A stretch of 64,000 bases of DNA from Euborellia annulipes (taxonomy: Eukaryota > Arthropoda > Insecta > Dermaptera > Anisolabididae), in the NCBI GenBank assembly GCA_023213315.1, contig JAKCPI010003273.1, positions 1 to 64,000 of the forward strand, read 5' to 3'. The position numbers and the translations under genes are program-made. Below are positions 55,041 to 64,000 of this stretch, in pieces (within the stretch, counting starts at the first letter, position 1; each line of letters opens with the position of its first letter). Under the pieces are notes generated by a model, which saw only the letters and a list, made by a program, of their open reading frames with translations, was not told where the DNA came from and ran no database searches.

Positions 55041-55362
55041 CATGGGCGTACCCAGCGAGGGGCAAGGGGGCAGCTGCCCCCCCATAGAAGCAACAAAAAA
55101 AAAATTAAATGTTTATAAGGGGGGGGCAGCTGCCCCTCCCCCCTAGAAGCAACAAAAAAAAATTAAATGTTTATAAAGTGATGAAACGAAACAAAATTGG
55201 TGGATGGCGACGGGGAATGATTCTTTTTGTTAGGACTCGAGGGTTTTTAGGCCTTTAATTCGAAGGCTTCACCTCTCTATATAAAAAATAGCTATGTCAC
55301 AATCTGGACGACCATGATCAGACCATGCCCCCCCCCTAGATTTGATCCTGGGTACGCCCATG
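55041..55362 (+). mobile_element. hAT-like MITE, CATGGGCGTACC family
   Basis: The ends CATGGGCGTACCCAG and CTGGGTACGCCCATG are flanked by AGTAGAAT at 55033-55040 and 55363-55370. It contains a direct repeat of about 66 bp with GGGGCAGCTGCCCC. Confidence 0.9.
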
Positions 55363-55415
55363 AGTAGAATGAATGAGAGGGCAGCTAGTTATATTTCAAT
55401 TTATTAATAAACCAG

Positions 55416-55456
55416 GGGCGACGTTTCGGTCACATATGGGACCATCTTCAGGGCTA
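55416..55456 (-). ncRNA. Type I hammerhead motif, weak stem I
   Basis: Minus strand: CTGAAGA (55445-55451), stem II GGTC/GACC, GAAACGTC (55420-55427). Stem I pairs poorly. The flank GGGCAGCTAGTTATATTT is the same terminal sequence as at 8303. No mirrored arm. Confidence 0.6.
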
Positions 55457-55499
55457 CAAATGATGAAAAAGAACATTTAACAGATAGATAGTGTCGTAA

Positions 55500-55830
55500 G
55501 GTTTTTTAGCTGGACCCCTCGCAAACTTAATTTCGGGCCCCATTATTAGACCTTACAAAAAATATTTTTAAAATACCGTATATCCCTGAACCCTGAGGAG
55601 CCCCGGGCTTTTTCCAAGACAAATTTTAATTATTTTTTTTTTTATCTAAATTTTTCTGTTTTTACCGGAGCCCTGAGGGCCCCGGGCCCTTTCAAAAACA
55701 AATTTTCTTTAAATTTTTTCGTTTTTATCGGAGCCCTGAGGAGATACAGTTTTTTAGAGCGGCCCGGCCCGTGGGTCCCCCACGCATCGCGGGGTTTGCG
55801 GGGGGTGTACGTTACGCTACTGGATAGAAC
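55500..55830. repeat. Probable hAT-like remnant with the GGGCCCCGGG tandem unit
   Basis: TAGTGTCGTAAGG at the left and TACGTTACGCTACTG at the right, with diverged copies of the 36361-type unit inside. The target duplication (GATAGA-like) is imperfect. Confidence 0.45.
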
Positions 55831-55929
55831 AATCATTTACATAAATAAAAGTGTAAAATAGCTGTTATTTATTAAACTTAAGGAAGGTAAATCTGCAGCC
55901 AGGAGAATAAAAAACTATTTTAATTTCTT

Positions 55930-55972
55930 TTGCTCGACGTTTCGGACGCCAATCGCGTCCTTCTTCGGGACC
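55930..55972 (-). ncRNA. Hammerhead motif with a core mutation
   Basis: Stem II GGACGC/GCGTCC is perfect and GAAACGTC (55936-55943) is kept, but CTGAAGA reads CCGAAGA (55962-55968). The change at the invariant U4 should abolish cleavage. Confidence 0.55.
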
Positions 55973-56099
55973 AAAGATTGTTAAAAAGCACACATGGATT
56001 TTGTTATGGCATGTATAAAATATTTGAACAATATTGACAAAGGGATCTTTTTGTGTACGAGAAGAGCTCTCTGTGCTTTATTTTTTCCAATCGGATTGA

Positions 56100-57190
56100 A
56101 TGGAAATGAAATCTCCCAAAATTATAACCCCGAGACGCGCACCTTAATATATTTTTAAATAAGAATAAGAAAAGAAACGCATTTCCCTTGGCTTACAACT
56201 ACAGAGATGCGATTATCAAAAAGCAAAGAACCAACATGTAAAAAGCTCTAATAATAATTATTTTGTAATAAATCTTTATTTTTTTTTTTTTTTGCGGAAC
56301 ACTCACTCACTCTCTCGTTCTCCCACCCCAATCATTAGATTGCGGCACATCGCTTTGAAAAGCGATTGATATATTTAGAAATATCGATCTATATATAAAA
56401 TATTATACCATTGCGGTTTGGAATAGTTATATTTTTTTTGCATCAATTCTTTAGAAAATAATCACCAACATCCATCATCATCATCTCTCAAGGAGAAAAA
56501 GAAAAAAAAACATTCAAATAAATAAAAAAAAAAATTCATCTTTTTCCTATTTAAGAATTTTGAAAAAAAAAAAGTCATAACTCAAATGTTTAAGTATTTA
56601 CTTGTCGCAGTTTGGCGCGCGCCAAAGAAATTTATGCGTCAATACTTTGCAATTATAGGTAAAGTCAATGAATTGCATGTTGTTGTTGTTGTTGTTTGTG
56701 CCTCATAAATTCTAAAATGGCAGTTAATATTAGACAAGAGTGTGTGACGTGTGTTCAGGTCAGGGAAATTGTTGATTTTCACTTAAAACACACTTTTATT
56801 TTTTATTTTTTTTTTTTCTCCAAATCAACCAATAATAATTAATACAAGATGTCATTTTTCCTTATAACGCCGTTAATTTAGTAAAAAAGAGAAAGAATAT
56901 TAATGGTCTTAAAATTGGGAAGAAAAAAATACTTTTTTTTAACTATAGAATAAATCATTTAATGTTATGACGTTTTGAAAATAATTTAAAAAAGTATAAA
57001 TCAATTTTAAATAAAAATTTCTGAAGATTTTATTGTAATTCGTAAAAATGAAAAATAGGAAAAGGGAGGAGGAGGCTTTTCGGGTATACAGGGTATGCAA
57101 CTCTGTTAGAAATAGTTTATTTTTGTATTATCACATTGTATTATAGGAATATAATAATCTGTACTTTTCAACAATTTATTAATTAAATAA
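56100..57190. other. Intronic, largely unique DNA
   Basis: 56590-56770 has balanced composition (TTGTCGCAGTTTGGCGCGCG, AATTGCATGTTGTTG) and may be regulatory. The rest is AT-rich. No splice-flanked frame was found. Confidence 0.35.
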
Positions 57191-57192
57191 AT

Positions 57193-57447
57193 GCCCTCGG
57201 GGTTTGGTGTAGAGGTTAGCGTGCTAACCTCGAATACCAAACTTCGCGGGTTCGGACCCCAGGCAGTCCGATGATTTTATTTAAGCCATTTGGATACCAA
57301 ATGGCTTAAATAAAATGCCTGGACCCCTAATATGTATATTAATCTCTATAACGGATATCGTAAAAGTCTTAAATGGCCTAAGTTGCCGAAAAGACTGTGT
57401 GTATGTGTGTGTGAATGAGAAAAAGTGTGAGTGTTTAAAAAAAAAAA
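57193..57447 (+). repeat. SINE A, full length with target duplication
   Basis: ATTAAATAAAT at 57182-57192 and 57448-57458. Head GGGGTTTGGTGTAGAGGTTA, B box GGTTCGGACCCC, palindrome, tail module, A run. Confidence 0.85.
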
Positions 57448-57602
57448 TTAAATAAATAAAAATATTACAATTAGGACTTTTGCTGGATCATATACATATA
57501 GAAGGAACCGGAGAATAAAACCAGCAGCTAGTGGACGCCTCTCACTTCAATTTAATTTGTAACGTTCGCTCGGGCTGGCATTAGTTCCCCGCTTCTCTGA
57601 AT

Positions 57603-57872
57603 TTCTAAGAAAATATTTTTAACATTTTTGAATTTTAATCAAAATCGTTGGAGCGAATTTTGAGAAAATCGAAAAAAAGTGAAAAAGTACATCAATAAAG
57701 TACTAGTACTTTTTGGCCGATTTTGTTTAAAAGCTTATTTTCACGCTGCCGGGGGGTGTTATATATAAAATATTAAATATAAAAATTCAGCCTCATAGCT
57801 CAATTCCTTCATGCTTAAAATTGAACACAGACCATGTCGCGAAAACCACTTTTAGGTAAGAGAAAGTAAAAA
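57603..57872 (-). repeat. Palindromic-end element, left-end part
   Basis: Complement of the reference copy from AAAATCGTTGGAGCGAATTT to GTAAGAGAAAGTAAAAAAG. The (GT)n tract is deleted. Confidence 0.75.
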
Positions 57873-58197
57873 AGTCTAAGATGCTGATAAAACTTGAAAA
57901 AAATACTCGATATTTTCTGATATCGATACTTTTCTTCCGATATAAGTACAGTACAAATTAAACTGAGGACACTTTATTTCGATACCACATCCCTAATTAC
58001 ATTTTTTTACAAGAGACTCCCTGTCCCTTGATAGAGGTTGAATTCAAAAAGTTTAGCTGGATACCCCAAGCCTTTTAAATAAATACTAAAAAGTAAAAAT
58101 ATAATCTCATTCATTTGAAGAAGGAAAATAGTTGAACTCGTAGCTGAAACCCTCAATATAGAACCCTACTGCTAATAAGTCTAACACAATTCATGTA

Positions 58198-58872
58198 AAA
58201 AAATCTGGTGTGACGGCGCACAGCACACAACTTTCTCTTACCTTCGGTAATCGAAAGTTGTGTACTGTGCTGTCACACCAGATTTTTTGTGTCGACATAT
58301 ATTTAGTTCACGACAGTACGGAACATTTGAATTCAGATGTAAAATTTATAAGTATGGGAAAATATTTATATTTTGTTACCATGGCAACCATTTCTCCTAT
58401 CTTTCCTATGAAGCACAAGAGTAAAGTGTGCTTCAAACAATTTTGAGGGCAAAACGAGAATATACATTTGAAAGAGCATCCAAAAAATAATTGATTTTTG
58501 AATTTTAATCAAAATCGTTAGAGCGAATTTTGAGAAAATCGAAAAAAACTGAAAAAGTACATCAGTAAAGTACTAGTACTTTTTGGCTGATTTTGATTAA
58601 AAGCTTATTTTTCCGGTCCCGGGGGTGTTTAACTTAAATATAAAATTTCAACCTCGTAGCTCAATTCCTTCATGCTTAAAATTGAACACACACACACACA
58701 GACACACAGACACACACACAGACAGACCATGTCGCGAAAACCACTTTTTGGATACAGGGGACCCAAAACGTGAAGATCCATCAAAATCTCGACATCGAAT
58801 TTTTGACATGAATCCAATACTTTCTCTCTATACATATATTACATATATACATAGGTAAGAGAAAATAAAAAA
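58198..58872 (-). repeat. Full-length palindromic-end element, inverted
   Basis: Near-complete reverse complement of 6428-7131: terminal palindrome 58201-58288, then GTTACCATGGCAACC, a (CA)n tract at about 58687-58720 and the closing TACATAGGTAAGAGAAAATA. Confidence 0.85.
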
Positions 58873-59207
58873 ATAAAGATTTATAACAAGGAAAGATGGC
58901 AAGCAAAATAAAAGTCAAACTGAAATCGAAATTCCTATCTAAGAAAAAAAAAAGAGAATTTGCGAAGATCATTAAAATTTTCTTAAATAATTCCATTTTG
59001 TTTTTGTTGACATTTTGAATGTAATATAAAATCTCTTAACTCTATTTAACTGACATCCTTATGAGACTTATTTCTTGATTTTTGTATTTTTTATTTTTTT
59101 TTTTTTTAAGAGATTTCATTTCTATTGGCATTCAGAAAATGTCTTTTCTATTCGGATCGAAAAAAAAAAAAAAGAAAATGTAAAATGTGTTTAGGAACTG
59201 AACTGAC

Positions 59208-59368
59208 CTCGCTGAGTTGTACGCCGTCCGCATAAGCGATAAGGGCAACCCGGTCTGGATCATGTCCGAATTGGGGATGGGAGACTGAAGCCGCTGCAGC
59301 CACTGCAGAGGCCAAGTGGTGAGGTGGAGCTGACGGACCTCCATTTGGGCCTACGCCGCCGCCGCAAA
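59208..59368 (-). CDS. Internal cytoplasmic exon of the single-pass membrane protein
   Basis: A strong acceptor (TATAATTTTCAG) and donor (GCGAG|GTCAGT) bound a 161-bp exon. The single open frame has a Gly/Pro/Ala-rich start (CGGGVGPNGGPSAPPHHLA) and then FGHDPDRVALIAYADGVQLS. It starts with two bases of a codon and ends in phase 0, joining directly to the 51876 exon (QLSE-TLLPSYEE). The preceding exon (60886-61142) ends in phase 0 if the best donor is used, so a small exon or another donor is needed between them. Likely an intracellular segment between the membrane anchor and the LPSY motif. Confidence 0.8.
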
Positions 59369-59400
59369 CTGAAAATTATATCAAAATTAAGAATATGAAT

Positions 59401-59546
59401 TAATTAAAGGAGAGGCAGCCAAGAAAGAATGAATGCTTTACCAATCAACCAAATGAACCATTCTCAGTCCATTAATGGGACCGAAACGTCTCAGGCTGAT
59501 TGGTAAAGCATTCAGAGAATTTTCTTTCTTCGCTCCCTCTTTAATT
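59401..59546. repeat. Decayed hammerhead-type hairpin in the intron
   Basis: The arms TAATTAAAGGAGAGGCAGCC and complement. GAAACGTC remains (59474-59481), but CTGANGA has become CTCAGTCC. Confidence 0.7.
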
Positions 59547-60400
59547 ATCTACACAGGTACAACTTATATCTCAACTTGTCATCGTAATATCCTCAATGAT
59601 TGACATTAATTTATCACCTTTTCGGCTAAAATATGAGAGAAATTCTATATCCGATTTTTTTATTTTAAAATAAAGTAATTAACATACCGTAATATTGGGT
59701 TGTTATCGTAAAATGTGTTAAGTAAGGCCTACCAATTTTTTAATCAAAAAACTTGACACAAATAAAACAAAATTTTGATTAATTTTCTGATCTATGGGAA
59801 TGATATTGGATCAATTCTTCTCTTTTTAATATTATTAAATCAAAATTTTGTTCTCCCCCTTTCGTGTGACAAATTTCAACAATTTTCGAAGGTTTACTTT
59901 GAAGTTTGCAAGGTGGACGTGCAGATTTTTAAATAATTTTAAACAATTATTTTCCAGAAATTTTATTATACTTTAAATTACAGGACATTAACATTTTATT
60001 CCAATTGCATTATTTTATTTTATACAATATTTGTCTTAATACGAAATTTTATAAATAGCCAATATTCTCAATTCCAATCAATATTTTAAAAATAGAGCAG
60101 ATATTATTAAAAATATATAATTACCTAAAATTTCTTTTTTTAAAAATTTCTGAAAAATAATTGTTTAAAATTATTTAAAAATCTGCACGTCCACCTTGTA
60201 AACTTCAAAGTAAACCTTCGAGAATTGATGAAATTTCTGCTTGAGCTGTTTCTTAAATAGACAAATTTCAATATTGATAACCCCAAAATCCAATGGAAGT
60301 TAAAAGCAGCTTGGAAAAATAATAATCTCGTATGGCGCCGCCTTCAGCCCTGGCGCCTTGATGCTAGGCATCAAAGGCATCGTAACCTGGGTCCAGGCGA
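59547..60400. other. Intron sequence with a decayed inverted repeat
   Basis: GTTTACTTTGAAGTTTGCAA (59892) and TTTACAAGGTGGACG-type words pair with 60179-60228, and TTTTAAACAATTATTTTC pairs with 60150-60175, giving an old inverted-repeat element of about 380 bp. Confidence 0.5.
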
Positions 60401-60416
60401 TCGCACCTAATAAAAT

Positions 60417-60570
60417 GAAGGTACCAAATGGCTTAAATAGAAATGCCTGGGCCTCCAATAGATAATATAAATAACGGTTATCGTCAAAGTTTTGAATGGC
60501 CTGGGTTGCCGAAAAGACTGTGTGAGTGTGAGTGTGAAGAGAAAAAAGTGTGAATGTTTAAAAAAAAAAA
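60417..60570 (+). repeat. SINE A, 5' part replaced
   Basis: Starts at half of the palindrome (GTACCAAATGGCTTAAAT) and keeps the tail module and GTGTGAGTGTGAGTG. The head is not recognisable. Confidence 0.7.
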
Positions 60571-60664
60571 ACTTAAATTATACTTTATCCAAGTACCCAT
60601 TTTAAATTTTATATTCAAAATTTTGGATTTTTAATATATATATTTAAATGATATATACCAATGA

Positions 60665-60800
60665 CAAACGAGGGACGTTCAACATGCTGATTCCTTGGGA
60701 CTACCCATCTGAATTTTCGCCGCGCTTGGCATTGCTTAACTGCAATGATATTTACAGCTGTTGGTCTAATTCGTTGCCAGGGCCCCCAGTTTAAAATATT
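60665..60800 (-). pseudogene. 5S-rRNA-derived SINE head
   Basis: Minus strand: TTGCAGTTAAGCAATGCCAA then GCGCGGCGAAAATTCAGATG and GGGTAGTCCCAAGG follow the 5S gene order (GTTAAGCAACGTCGGGCGCG, GATGGGTGACC). Diverged; not a functional 5S gene. Confidence 0.6.
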
Positions 60801-60885
60801 TAATTGGTGGATCATCAGACATCAACAATAGCAACAGAAAACAATAATGAAATTTATAAAGGCAGAGATTTTATTTAAAAGTTAC

Positions 60886-61142
60886 TTGAAACATGATGCG
60901 GAGATTCGGAAATTGGATTTGAAGAGGAGACGGCAGTAGAGGTCCGCCTGGACCCTCTGAGTGCCCCGGCAGGGCCCCCGCTGAGGTGCCACTTCCTCCT
61001 GCTCCATGATGGTGATGATGGTGATAATGGCGACGACAGATGATCACCAAGCAAACGCCCACCAGGATTAACATCACACCCAAAGCAGTGGCTAAGCTAA
61101 CAAGAAGAGTCGAACTAAAGCTGATATAATCCTGGGCAGTCA
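60886..61142 (-). CDS. Transmembrane exon of the single-pass membrane protein
   Basis: The acceptor TTTGTTCTCAG precedes 61142. The frame gives ACTGCCCAGGAT (TAQD), then a clear 25-residue membrane helix (TLLVSLATALGVMLILVGVC followed by LVII), a stop-transfer CRR, a His cluster (HYHHHHHHG) and a Gly/Pro-rich stretch ending RIMFQ. The donor CAA|GTAACT at 60885 is the best available. The orientation (helix, then basic residues, then the exons that continue downstream) makes this a type I anchor with the ectodomain encoded upstream of 61142, beyond the part I could resolve. Confidence 0.8.
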
Positions 61143-61249
61143 CTGAGAACAAAAAAAAAAAAACAAATTTATTAAAATTTGATCTGTTGAATTAATTTAA
61201 AAGAAAAATACAACAATTTGCAATAGAATAAAAATCTTCTATCTGCTGT

Positions 61250-61270
61250 CACACCAGATTTTTTGTCATA
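61250..61270. repeat. Fragment of the CTGGTGTGAC tip
   Basis: TGTCACACCAGATTTTTTGT only. Confidence 0.5.
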
Positions 61271-61312
61271 TTTAACTTCAGTTTATCAGAAGCTTACAAA
61301 TAATTGGACCCT

Positions 61313-61553
61313 GTTATGCATTAGTGCGTCAAGCGCCAATAAAAATTAAAAATTGAGTTAAGCACTGTATATTGTTTCAAATGCTATAATTAATAGTATT
61401 TTTTTATGAAATATGTCCTAAAAAAATTTATATTTAATGTTACTTGCAAAATTGACAAAAAAAAATTATATATAATCCAATGAAAGCAAAAAACTTTAAT
61501 GTTAATTTACTCAAAACTCGGGGGGCTTGAAACAATAATGCGTAACAGGGTCC
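61313..61553. repeat. GGACCCTGTTATGC terminal-inverted-repeat element
   Basis: TGGACCCTGTTATGCATTAG and TGCGTAACAGGGTCCA ends, with GCGTCAAGCGCCA and CTTGAAACAATAATGCG inside, about 240 bp. The closest relative of 53577-53830. Confidence 0.8.
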
Positions 61554-62770
61554 AATTAATCAGAAGTAAATATTTTCATTTTAGAACCTTGGCAACAATT
61601 TCTCCGATAATTTTGGACGCACAAATTTGGATTCAGGTTCCCTCAGCATCATCGTATTTTTAGCGAGATCGTTATGCTTTCTCTATGTCTATACTAATCT
61701 GTAAAAGACAAAATGTGTTTGTCTGACGTTTTGTTTGTTTGTGCGCATAGACACCGGAATCTACTGGCCGGATTTTCATAATTTGTTTTTTAATAGGTAG
61801 GGAATTTACCAGGGGGTGGTTTAAGGTTATCATCAATACAGGGTAGGATATAAAATAATAATATTTAACCCATGATAATTCTCTTCAAGTCTGAACGTCT
61901 ATATATAGATCTTCTTCTTTCTTTGCCGTTATTATTCCCGCAGTGCGGGGTCGGCGGTAAAGGGGGGTCTGGCGCCTGTTGAAAATATAGAAGGAAAGGA
62001 CTGACATGTAAAGAATAGAAGGACTGCCAGTCCCAGCTCGGGTAGCTCGTGGTCGCCACGTACCCACAAGATGTGGGGGATAACCGAGACGGAGTTCGAT
62101 GGTTTTTTCTTTTAATAAAATTGAAATAAAAAAAAAAGTATTATATCTCAGTAAAGTACTCAAAATATCCCAAAAACAAAACCTAGCTTAATTTCATATT
62201 GTTACTTAACATTTGAAATAAATCAGACTGAATTTTTAAGAAAATTGGAAAAAACTAAAAAAGTATTTGGGGTTTTTGGGAAATAGTACATGTGAATTTT
62301 GTATATAAAATTTTAAGTAGGGGGGCAGCAAATTAAATTTTGCCCCCCTCCCCCTAAAAATCTCCTAGTTCCGGCCGCTATGTTGAGACGATTGCAATTT
62401 TCTCAACTCTTTGCGAAAAAGTGCCACTCAGATTTTGTATTTTTTTTGGTTACAAAGCATCTATGAGGATAAAATCTTTTGCAAAAATAGAAGTGCCTCA
62501 TAAGCAATATTTTTTAAATTCATATTAGTATATTCCCTGCTTTTAATTTTCCAGAGAGCAGGGTGCTCTCTATATAATTCTATAAATTTTGTGACAAAGT
62601 CTTTTGAGAATACTCAATACATATCCATGTCCTAAAATCGTGTATTATACTCGGCGGGATAAAACTTGCCAACTATGTTGTCGAGTCTCAGATTTCCTAT
62701 ATTATAATATAGGCTCGGCAACATTATATATATAACATATATTATATGACAGGGACACTTTAAGAAACTT
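61554..62770. other. Spacer with unknown GC-rich repeat
   Basis: 61915-62100 (TTCCCGCAGTGCGGGGTCGG, GGTCTGGCGCCTGTTG) is shared in part with 23737-23815. 61690-61810 and 62300-62370 look like transposon debris. No exon supported. Confidence 0.4.
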
Positions 62771-62779
62771 AGATTGGCC

Positions 62780-62814
62780 CTGAAGATGGCAACTGTTATA
62801 GTACCCGAAACGTC
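62780..62814 (+). ncRNA. Hammerhead core with poor stems
   Basis: CTGAAGA 62780-62786 and GAAACGTC 62807-62814 are intact, but stem II closes with only two or three pairs and stem I does not pair. Adjacent to the hAT-like composite. Confidence 0.45.
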
Positions 62815-62853
62815 CTTCATTAAATATCAGGTTTCATTCCTCTCAGTTCGAAT

Positions 62854-63769
62854 TAGGGTTTGGACACCGGTGGAAACCGAAACCGGTATACCGGTTTTTT
62901 GGCTAATTTTCAAAAACCGAGAAACCGAGTTTTTCCCGAAAAACCGAATTCGGTTTTTTTTTTAAATTTTTTCTTCATTAATACTTGTATTCAAATTTAT
63001 AAATTAGCCCGTGATCCATGGCTCAGAGAGAAGATATTACAATAGCTTCTAGTAGCTTGGGGTTTCGGGTTCGCTTCCCGTTCCAAGCGAGAAAAATTTA
63101 TTTCATAGGAATTGGCTATCAATCATTTGAAATAAATAGGGATGGGGTTTAAATGGCCTTAGATGCCGAAAAAGACAAATAAAAAAAAAATTATAGATTA
63201 TTTATATTTTTTCTCCCATTTTCTAATACTTAAATAATCTATATATAATAATAGCGGAGTGTCGGTCTATCAGTCCGTCTGTCTCGCTCTGTTTGGCCAA
63301 CTTTCCGTTGGAATTTTGAAACCGAAATTTTGCAGTCTTATAGAGGACGTTATGGAGAGTCCAAGAAAAATAATCGGGTCCCGAAATTCCTACAATTTTT
63401 TGAGTTATTAATTCATAAAGTTACGATTTCTCCCATAGGAAATGTATAGAGAAATTTATGTATTTTTTGTATTCTATGAATGTAAACAAATCCTTAAGCT
63501 GGCACTGGATCAGAATAGTAGTAATAATAATTTTTTTTGGGTTCGGATCCCAGGCAGTCCGATGATTTTATTTAAGCCATTTGGAGTGGCAGGCAGGGGC
63601 GCGGTTATTAAAAAATAATTCTATAAAATTTTGATTTGAGTATTTTTTTTTTTTTTCCTTGATTTACATTTGAAAAAAAAAACGGTTTAAAACCGGTTTA
63701 CCGGTTTTCCGCTTTAGTGAAAAACCGAAAAACCGGTTTTCAAAATTTTCCGGTTTTTTCCAAACCCTA
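62854..63769 (+). mobile_element. hAT-like composite element with nested SINEs, copy 2
   Basis: The ends TAGGGTTTGGACACCGG and TTTTTTCCAAACCCTA are flanked by GTTCGAAT at 62846-62853 and 63770-63777. It contains SINE B (63005-63190), the CTGTCTCGCTCTG repeat (63235-63530) and the beginning of a SINE A 3' part (63540-63585) in the same order as copy 1, followed by a different GC-rich join (GGCAGGCAGGGGCGCGG). Confidence 0.88.
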
Positions 63770-63789
63770 GTTCGAATCAAATCCCACAC

Positions 63790-63957
63790 AGCACGGAATA
63801 TTGCAATCTTGCTCAATGTTGACAATATTGCGGCAACATTGATGCAATATTGCAGCTCAAACAGCAATATTGCTAGTTTGGATATTGCCGCTGCAATGTT
63901 GCCAAGATTCGCAATGTTTCTGCAACATTGCTGCAATATTTTGTGCTGTGTGGGATA
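63790..63957. repeat. Inverted GCAATATTGC element
   Basis: The termini CCCACACAGCAC and GTGCTGTGTGGG are perfect complements around many CAATATTGC and GCAACATTG words. A diverged relative is at 26440-26565. Confidence 0.75.
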
Positions 63958-64000
63958 TACCCAGCATTCCCCCGAATTCAAATATGAATTATTAATTTGG

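Noticed and set aside
60665..60800. Functional 5S rRNA gene
   Set aside because: Several promoter and helix positions differ from any 5S consensus, and relatives share the non-5S parts.
61865..62163. Minus-strand frames over a GC-richer stretch
   Set aside because: Part of an unknown repeat also seen near 23.74 kb; no splice sites that would join it to the membrane-protein exons.

Overview
The window is eukaryotic nuclear DNA, AT-rich, intron-containing and dominated by transposable elements. No bacterial, organellar or viral gene organisation is visible. The coding exons (a secreted leucine-rich-repeat protein, the tail of a single-pass membrane protein, a polytopic membrane protein end) and the repeat types (hAT-like and mariner-like MITEs, a two-ORF LINE, three kinds of Pol III-headed SINE, hammerhead-ribozyme elements) suggest an invertebrate animal, most likely an arthropod. 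I cannot name the species.

Layout. 1-1.3 kb: last exons of an unrecognised membrane-protein gene on the minus strand. 1.3-12.5 kb: repeats. 12.5-15.4 kb: a plus-strand gene whose last, large exon encodes the end of a signal peptide followed by over thirty leucine-rich repeats. 17.9-22.8 kb: a complete minus-strand LINE with a 14-bp target-site duplication, inserted into an older palindromic element. 22.8-51 kb: repeats and a few unique, possibly regulatory stretches, including a decayed LINE 3' end at 38.8 kb. 51.5-61.2 kb: three minus-strand exons of a single-pass membrane protein, with a 7.3-kb intron. 61.2-64 kb: more repeats, ending in a hAT-like composite that also occurs at 8.9 kb.

The main discovery candidate is a set of about a dozen type I hammerhead ribozyme motifs on both strands. 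Each has CTGANGA, a stem II hairpin, GAAAC and a self-complementary ACGT in place of stem III; in the best copies stem I also pairs. Most lie in short inverted-repeat elements ending in a GCAGCC/GGCTGC-like motif. Their arm sequences differ from element to element while the ribozyme core is kept. In at least two elements both arms carry a ribozyme, one per strand. This recalls the ribozymes of Penelope-like elements and metazoan retrozymes, but the palindromic arrangement is unusual.

Second theme: SINEs with two different tRNA-like heads and one 5S-rRNA-like head share a tail module (AAATGGCC...GCCGAAA..GAC). One family also carries a conserved internal palindrome. Third: twelve hAT-like insertions have exact 8-bp target duplications, several nested, and two copies of one family carry the same nested SINEs.
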